Assembly: GCA_028293765.1 (NCBI GenBank)
Contig: JAQGOG010000012.1
Location: forward strand, 57,860-121,859
Source of the DNA: Gammaproteobacteria bacterium
GTDB taxonomy: Bacteria; Pseudomonadota; Gammaproteobacteria; Steroidobacterales; Steroidobacteraceae
Direction: 5' to 3'
Length of the DNA stretch: 64,000 bases
The position numbers were made by a program, and so were the translations under genes. The stretch's first letter is position 1, and each line of letters starts with the position of its first letter. Below are positions 19,993 through 28,671 of the stretch, piece after piece. The notes beneath the pieces are model-generated. The model had not been told where the DNA came from and searched no databases. It saw only the letters and a list, made by a program, of their open reading frames with translations.

Positions 19993-20676
19993 ATGCCGAA
20001 GGAGAGCGCTCGCTGGGTTTCAGGGTCGGATGTCATTCCGATGTTCCCGACATTCGTCTGGAAGACCCAGCTTGAGGCACAGCTGCGCAAAGGGATCGAC
20101 GCGAAGATGCTGGCAGCACTGGCGCGCATGAGAAGAGCCCTGCCGCCACTTGCACCCGGTCACGGGTGGCAATCGATCCAGACTCTGCACACGCTCGAAG
20201 AGTTTCAGGATCTCGTGTCCTGCGTGCGCCGCGCGGCGGCGGGTATTTTGCGCTTCCTCAAAGTCGGCTACGACGCGTTTGAGATCAGCGCATGTTGGGC
20301 CACGGTTCTGGCCACAGGCGCGGCGCATCGAGCGCACCACCATCCAAACAACTATCTCAGCGGCGTGTACTACCTTCGCACCCACCCCGGTGCGGACAGT
20401 ATCAACTTCCATGACCCACGGAGCCAGACCGGAATCATTCGACCGCCCGTAGTGGCCCTCACGGCGGATAACACCGATCAGGTCGTCGTGAGAGTGCAGA
20501 ATGGGACGCTCCTCCTGTTTCCGGCCTATTTGCAACATTCGATCGACGCGAATGCGAGCGCAGAGGAGAGGGTCAGCATCAGCTTCAACATTATGTTCTG
20601 CGCCTTCACCGAGAATCTCAGCAAGCCACTGTGGGGCGCGCACCCACCAGGAGCAACGCGAGCGCGAAGCCGCTGA
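19993..20676 (+). CDS. Putative 2OG-Fe(II) oxygenase (TIGR02466-type)
   Basis: 227 residues. IPMFPTFVWKTQL at the start and the block AHHHPNNYLSGVYYLRTHPG followed by DSINFHDPR match the TIGR02466/PF13759 family of putative 2-oxoglutarate-dependent oxygenases. LLLFPAYLQHSIDAN holds the distal His and ERVSISFNIMF the likely 2OG-binding Arg. Start at the ATG behind AGGGG. Substrate unknown. Confidence 0.85.
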   Translation: MPKESARWVSGSDVIPMFPTFVWKTQLEAQLRKGIDAKMLAALARMRRALPPLAPGHGWQSIQTLHTLEEFQDLVSCVRRAAAGILRFLKVGYDAFEISACWATVLATGAAHRAHHHPNNYLSGVYYLRTHPGADSINFHDPRSQTGIIRPPVVALTADNTDQVVVRVQNGTLLLFPAYLQHSIDANASAEERVSISFNIMFCAFTENLSKPLWGAHPPGATRARSR

Positions 20677-20686
20677 GCACCGGCCC

Positions 20687-22381
20687 TCACCCTCGGGTTA
20701 CGGCGAGAACGGCTTCCTTGATCTTTGCCAGAGCGAAGTGCTCGATCATATCCAACTCGAGGTGGGGCACATTCGGCAGCTCGTCTGAAACGACCACGGC
20801 ATCCACGATTGCCGGGCCTTCGACAGCGAAGGCCTCGCTGATCGCCGTCGGCAATTCTTCCGGCCGCCTGGCAGTAAAGCCATGAGCGCCGCAGGCGCGG
20901 GCCAGAGCCGCAAAGTCAGGATTGGGAAATTCAATACCTTCCCGAAAGGCAGGCAGGGCCGCGGACCGCGCCTCCAACGTGATCAGTCCGAAGGCGGAAT
21001 TGTTGAAGATCACCACCTTGACCGGCAGCTTGTGATGTACCGCGGTCAGAAATTCGCACATCAGCATGTTGAATCCGCCATCGCCGCACAGGGCGATCAC
21101 CTGGCGCGAGCGATCCAGCGCTTGCACCCCGTTGGCCTGGCCAAGCGCGGTTCCCACGGCAGCGTTGTTGAAGGAGCCGATGATCCGCTGCGCTCCACTT
21201 TGCCGGATCCAGTTGGCGGACCAAAGCGTGTTCAGGCCCGTGTCGAGGACGAATACGGCATCGGGGCTCGCAACGTCGCTGACCGTTCGGGCCACCGCCT
21301 GCGGATGGATGCGGTCCTTACTGCGCGCCGGATCGGCCTGCTTGTCCAACATATCATCCCACTTCTGACGCTCCTGAGTAACCTTGTCCCAAAAGCGGGT
21401 AGCGGACTTGGGCGTGACCTGGTCGAGCAGCAGCTCGAGGGTCGGACGGGCCGAGCCCGCAACGCCGAGCACGGTTGGCGCGCGCCGCCCAAGCACTTGC
21501 GGCCGCTCGTCGACCTGGATGACGTTTCCTTTGCCTGGCAGGAAGTTAGAGTAGGGATAGTCCGTGCCGACCATCAGCATCAGGTCGCAGTGCATGACCG
21601 CGTTGTACACGGGCTTGGTGCCGATCATGCCAATGCCGCCCATCCAGCGGGGGTCATCGTACGGCATGATGTCCTTCCCCTTGACCGAATGGATCAGCGG
21701 GGCTCTGAGCCTGTCCGAGAGGGCGCGCAGAATATCGGCAGCGCCATGGCATCCGTCCCCGCACATGATGACCACGCTATCCGCCTGATCGATATGGCGA
21801 GCTATTGCGGCGATATCCGCGTCGCTCGCGGCAAACTCCGGGCGAGGCTTGAGGGTTGCCACACTGGAGGGCCCAACATCAGTCTTGGCGGCGATGACGT
21901 CTTGAGGAAGCGTCAGGTGGGCGACGCCACGGCCCGCGTAGGCGGCTGCGATCGCCTGATGGATGACACTCGGCGCTTGCTCCGGGGTAGAGATGGTTTC
22001 CGTATAGAGGGCGACGTCGCGGAAGAGAAGCTCGGGCTTGGTCGTCTGGATATAGTCGATCCCCTGCAACTTGCGAGGCATGTCGCCGGAGAGAGCCAGA
22101 ACGGGGGCATGGTCGCGGGCGGCCTCATAGAGGCCAGCGACCAGATGCGTGCTGCCGGGACCCGTCGTGCCGGCACACACCGCAAGGTGGCCGGTGAGCT
22201 TGGCCTGGCCGGCGGCGCCCAGTGCCGCACCTTCCTCATGACGCACGCCGATCCATTCAATATCGCTTCGCCGGATCGCGTCCGCGAGCGGGTTCAAAGA
22301 GTCCCCGATCAGTCCGAATATCTGCTTGACCCCGATCTGTTCGAGCACACCGACCATGACGTCCGCGACGGTTTGTGACAT
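20687..22381 (-). CDS. poxB: Pyruvate dehydrogenase (quinone) / TPP-dependent oxidase, PoxB-like
   Basis: 564-residue thiamine-diphosphate flavoenzyme. The N-terminal Pyr domain has GLIGDSLNPLADAIRRSD and WIGVRHEEGAALGAAGQA with the catalytic Glu. The FAD-type middle domain follows, and the PP domain has GDGGFNML with FNNSAFG for Mg-TPP. E. coli PoxB is 572 residues and decarboxylates pyruvate to acetate while reducing membrane quinone. The last 20 residues (MIEHFALAKIKEAVLAV) could form an amphipathic membrane helix. ATG behind GGAGCGTAAGGAA. Acetolactate synthase-like paralogs are a less likely alternative. Confidence 0.85.
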   Translation of the reverse strand: MSQTVADVMVGVLEQIGVKQIFGLIGDSLNPLADAIRRSDIEWIGVRHEEGAALGAAGQAKLTGHLAVCAGTTGPGSTHLVAGLYEAARDHAPVLALSGDMPRKLQGIDYIQTTKPELLFRDVALYTETISTPEQAPSVIHQAIAAAYAGRGVAHLTLPQDVIAAKTDVGPSSVATLKPRPEFAASDADIAAIARHIDQADSVVIMCGDGCHGAADILRALSDRLRAPLIHSVKGKDIMPYDDPRWMGGIGMIGTKPVYNAVMHCDLMLMVGTDYPYSNFLPGKGNVIQVDERPQVLGRRAPTVLGVAGSARPTLELLLDQVTPKSATRFWDKVTQERQKWDDMLDKQADPARSKDRIHPQAVARTVSDVASPDAVFVLDTGLNTLWSANWIRQSGAQRIIGSFNNAAVGTALGQANGVQALDRSRQVIALCGDGGFNMLMCEFLTAVHHKLPVKVVIFNNSAFGLITLEARSAALPAFREGIEFPNPDFAALARACGAHGFTARRPEELPTAISEAFAVEGPAIVDAVVVSDELPNVPHLELDMIEHFALAKIKEAVLAVTRG

Positions 22382-22518
22382 TTCCTTACGCTCCTGATAG
22401 TCGCCACGCTCCCAGCCGAAGATGGGGCGTACCGCTTCAATGCGCGCTCACTGCGCATAGTTCCAAGCCGCGGGAATTAGAAAGCTCTTCGGATCGGCTC
22501 ATGGCGTCGGCGCAGCAG

Positions 22519-23406
22519 TCAGTTCGGCGAGCGCGCGCCAGTGCGTGCCGGCGCTCCCCGCGAGCCCCTGCTCATCAGAGTCATTACCAGAGCAGCCGAC
22601 GCCAGCATCAGGAACAGGCTCACGGCGTTCAGCACAGGACTCGCTCCCTCGCGCATGCGTCCGTACATCATTACGGTAAGTGGCGGATCCGCCCCGACTA
22701 GCATCAGAGTCGTGTTGAAGTTCTCGAAGGACATGAGAAAGGAGATTGCAGCCGAACCGATCAGCGCGGGCGCCAGGTATGGAAAGGTGATCGTACGCAA
22801 CACCGCTGCGTGCGATGCCCCGAGATTGAGGGCCGCCTCCTCGAGCGTGCGATCGAAGCGCTTGAGGCGGGCGCTGATCATGAGCGTGGCGATCGTGGCG
22901 ATGTAGGAGAATTGGCCGAGCACGACGAGCGGCAATCCCGGCCGCAGGAAATCGAGGTCGAGCCCTAATTCCGCATCCGCAAACTCGGCAATGCGGCTCA
23001 TTAACGACAGGATCGAGATGCCCAGGATGACGCCGGGAATGACGAGCGGCGTGAGCATGAGTATTGACAGAGCCTGCCTGCCCGGGAACCGGAAACGTTC
23101 CATGAGGAACGCGTTGGCCGTACCCACCGCCAGGGAAAGCGCCGTCACCCAACTCGCCACGACGACGCTCGTCCAGATGCTGCCGAGCAATTCCGCATCG
23201 TGGAAGAGTCCCACGCGTCCGGAGGACTCGTTACCGACGAACCAGTCGAACGTGAATCCGCGCCAGGGCGGCGCGGGGTAGGGGGCGTTGTTGAATGCGA
23301 ATACGGCAACGGTGACCAGCGGCAGGAAAAGAAAAATCAAAAAGGCGGCAACATACAACACGGTTGCGGCGCGCAGCCAGGCGGAGCGGTGGAGGGAGGC
23401 GATCAC
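22519..23406 (-). CDS. Polyamine-type ABC transporter permease (PotC-like)
   Basis: 295-residue inner-membrane permease with about six helices. The EAA loop reads EEAALNLGASHAAVLRTITFPYLAP, which contacts the ATPase. The PotC/YdcV branch is suggested by FLPLVTVAVFAFNN and the periplasmic YPAPPWRGFTFDWF. It overlaps the stop of the upstream permease by 4 nt. Last gene of the importer operon. Confidence 0.88.
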   Translation of the reverse strand: MIASLHRSAWLRAATVLYVAAFLIFLFLPLVTVAVFAFNNAPYPAPPWRGFTFDWFVGNESSGRVGLFHDAELLGSIWTSVVVASWVTALSLAVGTANAFLMERFRFPGRQALSILMLTPLVIPGVILGISILSLMSRIAEFADAELGLDLDFLRPGLPLVVLGQFSYIATIATLMISARLKRFDRTLEEAALNLGASHAAVLRTITFPYLAPALIGSAAISFLMSFENFNTTLMLVGADPPLTVMMYGRMREGASPVLNAVSLFLMLASAALVMTLMSRGSRGAPARTGARSPN

Positions 23407-24287
23407 GAGCGGCGCATGACGTCGACGAAGCGTTGGCCGCTCAGCCGCAGTCCCAGAGCTACGATCGCGGTCGAGAGCGCGAGCAGCAGGAAGCCGAAGG
23501 CGGCGCCCTGTTCCCAGTTGAATCGAACGATGAATTGCGTGTAGATCAGCTCAGTGAACCACTGCGAATTTTTCCCGCCGAGCAGGTTCGGCGTCAGATA
23601 GTTGCCCAGGGTCAGCATGAATACGACGATGCAGCCGGCCGTGATGCCGGGTGCCGCGTGGGGTATCACGATGCGCCTGAGGATCGACAAGCCGTTGGCG
23701 CCCAGATCGTAAGCCGCCTCGATGAGAGAGTCGTCGAGGCTCTCCAGGCTACTGACGAGTGGCACAACCATGAAGAGAAGCGATGTGTACACGAGCCCGG
23801 TGAGAATGGTCGTGTCGTGGTACAGAAGCTCAACGGGCACCGCGGTGAGGCCGAACTTGGCCAGGAGCACCGGAAGCACACCGGATTCGCGAAGCAGAAT
23901 CAACCAGCCGAGTGCGCGCACGGTTTCGCTCACCCAGAACGGAATCAGGCAAACGACGAACAGCAGAGAGCTCGCCCTCCCACGCGCTACCTTGGTGATG
24001 ACCCATGCGATCGGAAAGGCGATAACGAGCGTCAAGGCCGTGGCCAGCATCGACATGATCGCAGTGCGAACAAACACGTGCCAATACAGAGGTTCGGTGA
24101 AGAACGTCCGGTACTGGGCCAAGCCCGCTTGGTATTCGCGTGGCGCAGTGCGCTCGCGAAATGAAAGAAGCGCGAGGTCCACATGAGGCAGAACGATGAG
24201 CGCGAACAGCCACAATAGCGCCGGTGCGAGCAACAGCGTCAGCATCAGCCGCCGCTGCCATACCCCATGCATCGCCGCCTCAACCAT
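23403..24287 (-). CDS. Polyamine-type ABC transporter permease (PotB-like)
   Basis: 294-residue permease of the PotB/YdcU branch with about six helices. The EAA loop is EAAYDLGANGLSILRRIVIPHAAPGI. I start at the ATG that overlaps the ATPase stop by 8 nt; a longer frame upstream is antisense-like within the ATPase gene. GNYLTPNLLGG is typical of PotB-type permeases. Partner of the downstream PotC-like protein. Confidence 0.88.
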   Translation of the reverse strand: MVEAAMHGVWQRRLMLTLLLAPALLWLFALIVLPHVDLALLSFRERTAPREYQAGLAQYRTFFTEPLYWHVFVRTAIMSMLATALTLVIAFPIAWVITKVARGRASSLLFVVCLIPFWVSETVRALGWLILLRESGVLPVLLAKFGLTAVPVELLYHDTTILTGLVYTSLLFMVVPLVSSLESLDDSLIEAAYDLGANGLSILRRIVIPHAAPGITAGCIVVFMLTLGNYLTPNLLGGKNSQWFTELIYTQFIVRFNWEQGAAFGFLLLALSTAIVALGLRLSGQRFVDVMRRS

Positions 24288-25461
24288 GCGAACTCGCGGG
24301 CATGCTGGAGCCGGTAGCGCTCGTCGCGGCTCCATCGCTGGCGAAGCAGATCGCCCGCCGCGGGTCGTAACTGAAGGACACGCGCTCACCGACCTCGAGA
24401 CTCGCGAGCCGGCCTGTCTGCGGAAGTGCCACTCGAATATTGAAGTGGCTACGCTCCTCTGTGAGCAGCACAGCAGAATTGGCGCCATCAAATAGCAGGC
24501 TCTGGACCTCGCCGGCGTAGCGCACGTGGTCCTGCGGAAGCAGAGCGGCTTCGCGCTCCACACTAACGACCTCCGGTCTGACGAACGCCTCGACAGAGCC
24601 ACCAACCGTCATGGTGCCGCTCTTCCGCGCATGCACGCGCCAGCCGGCGTCGGTCTCGATCTCGGCGATGGCGCCGTCGACCCCTGTAAGGCGCCCGACG
24701 ATATGATTATTGGCCCCGACGAACCCCGCGACGAATGCCGTCGCCGGCTCGTAGTACAACTCTTGCGGGGTGCCGCGCTGCTCGAATCGGCCACGGTTCA
24801 TCACGGCCACGTGATCGGACAGCACGAGCGCCTCCGACTGGTCGTGCGTTATGTAGACGAAGGTGGTCCCGAATGAGGCCTGCAGCTGCTTGAGCTCGAT
24901 CTTCATGTGCTCGCGCAGCTTGAGATCGAGGGCGCCCAACGGTTCATCCAGCAACAGCAGGGTCGGTTCCAACACCAGGCTACGGGCTATCGCAACACGT
25001 TGTCGCTGGCCGCCCGACAGCTCGTCGATGCGCTTGTGCGAGGCTCCTGCGAGGCCGACCCTCTGGAGCATGGCGTCCGCACGGCGCCGGCATTCCCCCC
25101 TCTGCACGCCGCGGCGGGCCAGACCAAATTCAACGTTCTCGCCCACGTTCATCATCGGGAACAGCGCGAGATGCTGGAAGACCATGTTGACCGGGCGACG
25201 GTTCGGCGCGACGCCCTGCATGCTGCGTCCGCCAATCAGGATATTGCCACCGTCCGGCAGCGTGAATCCGGCAATCATCCGCAGCAGTGTCGTCTTGCCG
25301 CAGCCGGAAGGTCCGAGAATGGAAAAGAAGCTGCCGCGATCGACGCTGAAGGACAGATCGTCGACGGCGCGATGGTCGGCGAACTGTTTGCTCAGGCCGA
25401 CGACGCCGAGGTCCGGAGCGCTCAACGGGTCTGCCGTGGTGAGTGGCTCCGCCGTGCTCAA
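24280..25461 (-). CDS. Polyamine-type ABC transporter ATPase (PotA-like)
   Basis: 393 residues. Walker A GPSGCGKTT, signature LSGGQRQRVAIARSL, Walker B LLLLDEPLGALD, then a C-terminal TOBE regulatory domain (about 300-380). The frame is open far upstream into the binding-protein gene. The start that fits is TTG at 25461, which overlaps the binding-protein stop as TTGA, so translation is coupled. It powers uptake by the two permeases. Confidence 0.9.
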   Translation of the reverse strand: MSTAEPLTTADPLSAPDLGVVGLSKQFADHRAVDDLSFSVDRGSFFSILGPSGCGKTTLLRMIAGFTLPDGGNILIGGRSMQGVAPNRRPVNMVFQHLALFPMMNVGENVEFGLARRGVQRGECRRRADAMLQRVGLAGASHKRIDELSGGQRQRVAIARSLVLEPTLLLLDEPLGALDLKLREHMKIELKQLQASFGTTFVYITHDQSEALVLSDHVAVMNRGRFEQRGTPQELYYEPATAFVAGFVGANNHIVGRLTGVDGAIAEIETDAGWRVHARKSGTMTVGGSVEAFVRPEVVSVEREAALLPQDHVRYAGEVQSLLFDGANSAVLLTEERSHFNIRVALPQTGRLASLEVGERVSFSYDPRRAICFASDGAATSATGSSMPASSHG

Positions 25462-26582
25462 TTGGCTGCCTTGATGCGATCCAGTATCCGGCCCTCCGTC
25501 TCTTCGAGGCCTGGGGGAATCGCGGGATACCACCTGATGCCCTTGAAGGCGCCCTCCGGGAAGCTCGCGTGATACTGCGCCTGCATTCGCTGATCCACCA
25601 GCTGCTCTGTGCCGCGCGCCGCCGTCCAGTTGCCGACGTTGCGGGTGATTCGCGCTGCGATGTCGGGGCGCATCGTGAAATTGATCCACGCGTACGCGCC
25701 CGCATCGTTACGGCCCCTGGCAGGCAGGGCGAACGTGTCGAGCCAGCCGAGTGCACCGGATCTCGGGACGACGTATTGGACATCGGGATTCTCGCGATTG
25801 AGCGTCCAGCCGCCGGTATCCCACATCATCGCCGCGACGACTTCGCCGGCTCGCATACCATTCAACAGCTGGTCCTTGTTATCGAAGAAGAAGCGGACGT
25901 TGGCCTTGCAGGCGGAGAGCGTCTTGCCGACGTTCTCCATCAGGGCGGCGTACGCCTTGGGGTCGCTATAGAGTGCGAACGGGTCCTTTCCCGCGGCGAA
26001 GGCAAAGGCCATCAGGGTGGGGCGTCGCAATCGCATGGAGGTCTTACCCTTCAGGTCGGGCCGGCACAGATCAGGATAGTCTGCGACCTTGGCGCGCTTG
26101 CTGTTGACGACCAGGCCTTCGGTTCCCCACAGGTAGGGCAGGCCGTAGAGCTTGCCGTTCAAGGTGGTGATCTGGCGCGTGATAGCGAGGATTTCCGGCC
26201 GAAACTGCTCGACTTTGACCTTCGTGAGATCGATGGGCTTATAGAGGCCAAACTCGCTCTGCACGCCCGTGAGCCGGTCCTGGGAGGGTTGGGCGAGGTC
26301 GTAGCCGGCACCGCCTGTCGCGCGCAGCTTGGAGATCATCTCTTCGTTGTTCGACAGCGTCACTTCGACCTGAATGCCGGTGTCTTTCTTGAACTGCGCC
26401 ACGATGTCAGCGGGCACGTAATCCGCCCAAGTGATGAGGCGGAGTTTCTTGGAATCATCGGCCGCCGCGGTACTCGCGAGTACGACCCCCAGCAGCAGCA
26501 TTGCGGCGAGGAGGCGGCTCATTCCGCCTTCCGTGTTCAGTGAATACCGTCGGGTGGTGAGCCAGGCGCTCCGTTCAGTCAT
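25458..26582 (-). CDS. Polyamine-type periplasmic binding protein (PotD/PotF-like)
   Basis: 374 residues. A long n-region and a hydrophobic core (LLAAMLLLGVVLASTAAAD) form the signal peptide. The mature part starts KKLRLITWADYVPADIVAQF, the usual PotD/SpuD opening, and contains GKLYGLPYLWGTEGLVVNS. Start ATG behind GAGGGG; an internal ATG at 26522 is possible. Substrate could be a polyamine or another organic cation. The gene lies 167 bp downstream of the monooxygenase-DUF2783 genes on the same strand, so it may import the compound they oxidise. Confidence 0.88.
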   Translation of the reverse strand: MTERSAWLTTRRYSLNTEGGMSRLLAAMLLLGVVLASTAAADDSKKLRLITWADYVPADIVAQFKKDTGIQVEVTLSNNEEMISKLRATGGAGYDLAQPSQDRLTGVQSEFGLYKPIDLTKVKVEQFRPEILAITRQITTLNGKLYGLPYLWGTEGLVVNSKRAKVADYPDLCRPDLKGKTSMRLRRPTLMAFAFAAGKDPFALYSDPKAYAALMENVGKTLSACKANVRFFFDNKDQLLNGMRAGEVVAAMMWDTGGWTLNRENPDVQYVVPRSGALGWLDTFALPARGRNDAGAYAWINFTMRPDIAARITRNVGNWTAARGTEQLVDQRMQAQYHASFPEGAFKGIRWYPAIPPGLEETEGRILDRIKAAN

Positions 26583-26601
26583 CTTGGTACCCCTCTTTGT
26601 T

Positions 26602-26682
26602 ATGAACAATACCAAAATCGGCTGCGTCGGCCTCGGCAACGTGACTGGCAGGCTCGTGGGGAGTCTCGTACCTCACGGCCCA
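26602..26682 (+). pseudogene. N-terminal fragment of a 3-hydroxyisobutyrate dehydrogenase-like gene
   Basis: Plus-strand ATG followed by MNNTKIGCVGLGNVTGRLVG. This is the Rossmann GxGxxG start of beta-hydroxyacid dehydrogenases (usual form IGxVGLGxMG). Recognisable similarity ends after about 26 codons and the frame runs into antisense of neighbouring genes. It sits in the gap between the binding-protein and DUF2783 genes, on the opposite strand, so I read it as a relic. Confidence 0.5.
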
Positions 26683-26749
26683 GAGCTTAAGACGATTTTT
26701 GAGTCTGCGTGCGAGGAACGGGTTGCCACCCACTCCGGCAGTCTCGCAG

Positions 26750-26932
26750 TCACAGGCACCTACTGGCAATCTCGGCACTCAGCAGGAGTGCTCGCACTCG
26801 CCCCACATCGTCGATCTCGCCGATCGCGAGCAGAGCGAAGCGGGCGAGAAAGAGCGGCGCGGCGGCTGCACCCACTTCACTGAGAGCGCGGCAAAGTTCG
26901 CCGTAAAGGCTATCGAGCTCGCTTTCGGTCAT
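26750..26932 (-). CDS. DUF2783 domain protein
   Basis: 60 residues. SELDSLYGELCRALSEVG and APLFLARFALLAIGEID match the small DUF2783 family as I know it, usually found beside FAD-dependent aromatic monooxygenases. The ATG shares one base with the monooxygenase stop (TGATG), so the two are translationally coupled. It may be a small partner of the oxygenase; its biochemical role is not known to me. Confidence 0.75.
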   Translation of the reverse strand: MTESELDSLYGELCRALSEVGAAAAPLFLARFALLAIGEIDDVGRVRALLLSAEIASRCL

Positions 26933-28671
26933 TACCCACACTCCTTCGATTGTGAACTCGACGTGTGAAGGGTGCGCTCGATCACGCGGTCGACATTCTC
27001 GGGCGTGGCATGCCGCCAGCGGGCGAGCACATGCCCGTCCGGTCGAACCAGGTAAACAGTTCCGGGCGTCGCCCCATACATCGGAAAGAGCCGCCCAGTG
27101 TGATCCCATGCGACGAAGGGCGAGCCATGCGACGGGCGCTCGCGCGTCAGCGCCACAAGGCGAAACGGTATAAGTAATGCCTGTAGCGTACGTTCAAGCG
27201 GACCAAGTCCCTTGGGTATGGCCCCCTTTTCGGTAAAGCAGAGCGCGTTGAAACACGGCTCGAGAAGGTCGGTCAAATGTCCTTCACGCCGTCCAGCGTC
27301 ACCGAACAGGGTGAGCGGACACTCGTCCACCACACACCCGGGCGAGGGGCCCGCCCCGAACTCTCCCACCGAGGGACCGTTGAGGGTTGATTGGCCATAG
27401 CGAACCGCCTGAGTCTGGCGGGGGTTGATGAGTGGGCGCACGAATGCGTGTTCGATTGCGAGCCCAAGGACAGCTGTGCGCATCAAATCAAACCCGAAGG
27501 AGGGCGGTGACATGAACTCGGTGCTCTTCATGCCCTGAAGGAGATTCTCGCGCGCCGCGTACACGCGCTCAGCCGAGTAGCTCTCCAGCAGGCCCTCACC
27601 GGCAACTCCCTTAACAACGAGCGCGAGCTTCCAGGCAAGGTTGTCCGCGTCCTCAAACGCCGAATTCGCCCCGCGTACTCCGAAGATCGGCACGAGGTGG
27701 GCCGCATCGCCCGCAAGAAGCAACCTGCCATTACGGTAGGTTTCGAGCGTGAGCGCGTTCGCCTTGTACAGGCTGATCCAGATCGGCGCCCAATCGTCGC
27801 GCTCGCCAATCATCCGCAGGTGGCTTGCCACACGCGAAATGACATTCTCGGGGCGCACCGCTGCCTCGGGATCCTCGTCCTCCCTCAGTTGATAGTCGAT
27901 GCGCCATACATCGTCGGGCTGACGATGCATCAGAATGGTCGCACCCGGGTTGGAAGGAGGGTCGAACCAGGCGAGCCGCTCAGTGGGCCTCTCACTGCGG
28001 AGGGCCACATCTACAATGACATACCGGCCCTCGTAGCTCGTACCCTGGAGCTTCAGCCTTGCCGCCTCTCGTACCACGCTGCGCGCCCCGTCGCATCCGA
28101 GGAGCCAATCGGCGTCGAGTTCATAGCTGCCGAGCGGTGTGTCAACGGTCAGACTCACGCCGTCTGTCCTTGCCATGATGCGCTCCACACGGCTCTGCCA
28201 GCGCACCTCGACGAGACCGCTCCTCTGGGCTGCCTCGAGCAGGAACTGCTCGACGTAGTATTGCTGAATGTTCAGCATTGGAGGCAGGCGCTGATTGTCA
28301 TCGTGCGGCATCGAAAAGTGGAGCACCTCAGCGTTGCGGAAGAAGCTGCGGCCGCCCGTCCAAGGTAGTCCCTTGGCGAGGAAGGGCTCGAGCACGCCGA
28401 AGCGCGCGAGGATCTCGAGACTACGCCGCGAGATGCAGATCGCGCGGCTGCCCACGCAGACTGTGTCGTCCGCCTCGAGTACGACCGAGCGAACACCATA
28501 ACTCGCGAGCCCAACCGCGCTTGCCAACCCGACAATCCCACCACCTACGATAACGACGCGGTGGCGCTGTGGATCGGCGCCACCGGCCAGCTCGGGCAAT
28601 CGAGCCAGATGGCGGTGGGGAACGAAGGGGTAGGGCTGGAATACGCGGCTCACCGGGAATCCGCTCCTCAC
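26932..28671 (-). CDS. FAD-dependent aromatic-ring-type monooxygenase (class A)
   Basis: 579 residues. Preceded by about 35 unusual N-terminal residues, the FAD motif VVIVGGGIVGLASAVGLASYG is followed by SRAICISRRSLEIL, the mid-chain DG motif (LLGCDGARSVVR) and the second FAD motif LLLAGDAAHLVPIFGVRGAN. This is the PheA/MhpA/TfdB group of NAD(P)H-dependent hydroxylases. The C-terminal thioredoxin-like domain is present (PDGHVLARWRH). It overlaps the P450 stop by 4 nt and is coupled to DUF2783, so the three form an operon. Substrate likely a phenolic or other aromatic compound. Confidence 0.9.
   Translation of the reverse strand: MRSGFPVSRVFQPYPFVPHRHLARLPELAGGADPQRHRVVIVGGGIVGLASAVGLASYGVRSVVLEADDTVCVGSRAICISRRSLEILARFGVLEPFLAKGLPWTGGRSFFRNAEVLHFSMPHDDNQRLPPMLNIQQYYVEQFLLEAAQRSGLVEVRWQSRVERIMARTDGVSLTVDTPLGSYELDADWLLGCDGARSVVREAARLKLQGTSYEGRYVIVDVALRSERPTERLAWFDPPSNPGATILMHRQPDDVWRIDYQLREDEDPEAAVRPENVISRVASHLRMIGERDDWAPIWISLYKANALTLETYRNGRLLLAGDAAHLVPIFGVRGANSAFEDADNLAWKLALVVKGVAGEGLLESYSAERVYAARENLLQGMKSTEFMSPPSFGFDLMRTAVLGLAIEHAFVRPLINPRQTQAVRYGQSTLNGPSVGEFGAGPSPGCVVDECPLTLFGDAGRREGHLTDLLEPCFNALCFTEKGAIPKGLGPLERTLQALLIPFRLVALTRERPSHGSPFVAWDHTGRLFPMYGATPGTVYLVRPDGHVLARWRHATPENVDRVIERTLHTSSSQSKECG

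Noticed and set aside
20882..22378. Long plus-strand open frame opposite poxB (498 codons)
   Set aside because: Antisense shadow of an intact, motif-complete gene; no ribosome site or recognisable domain.
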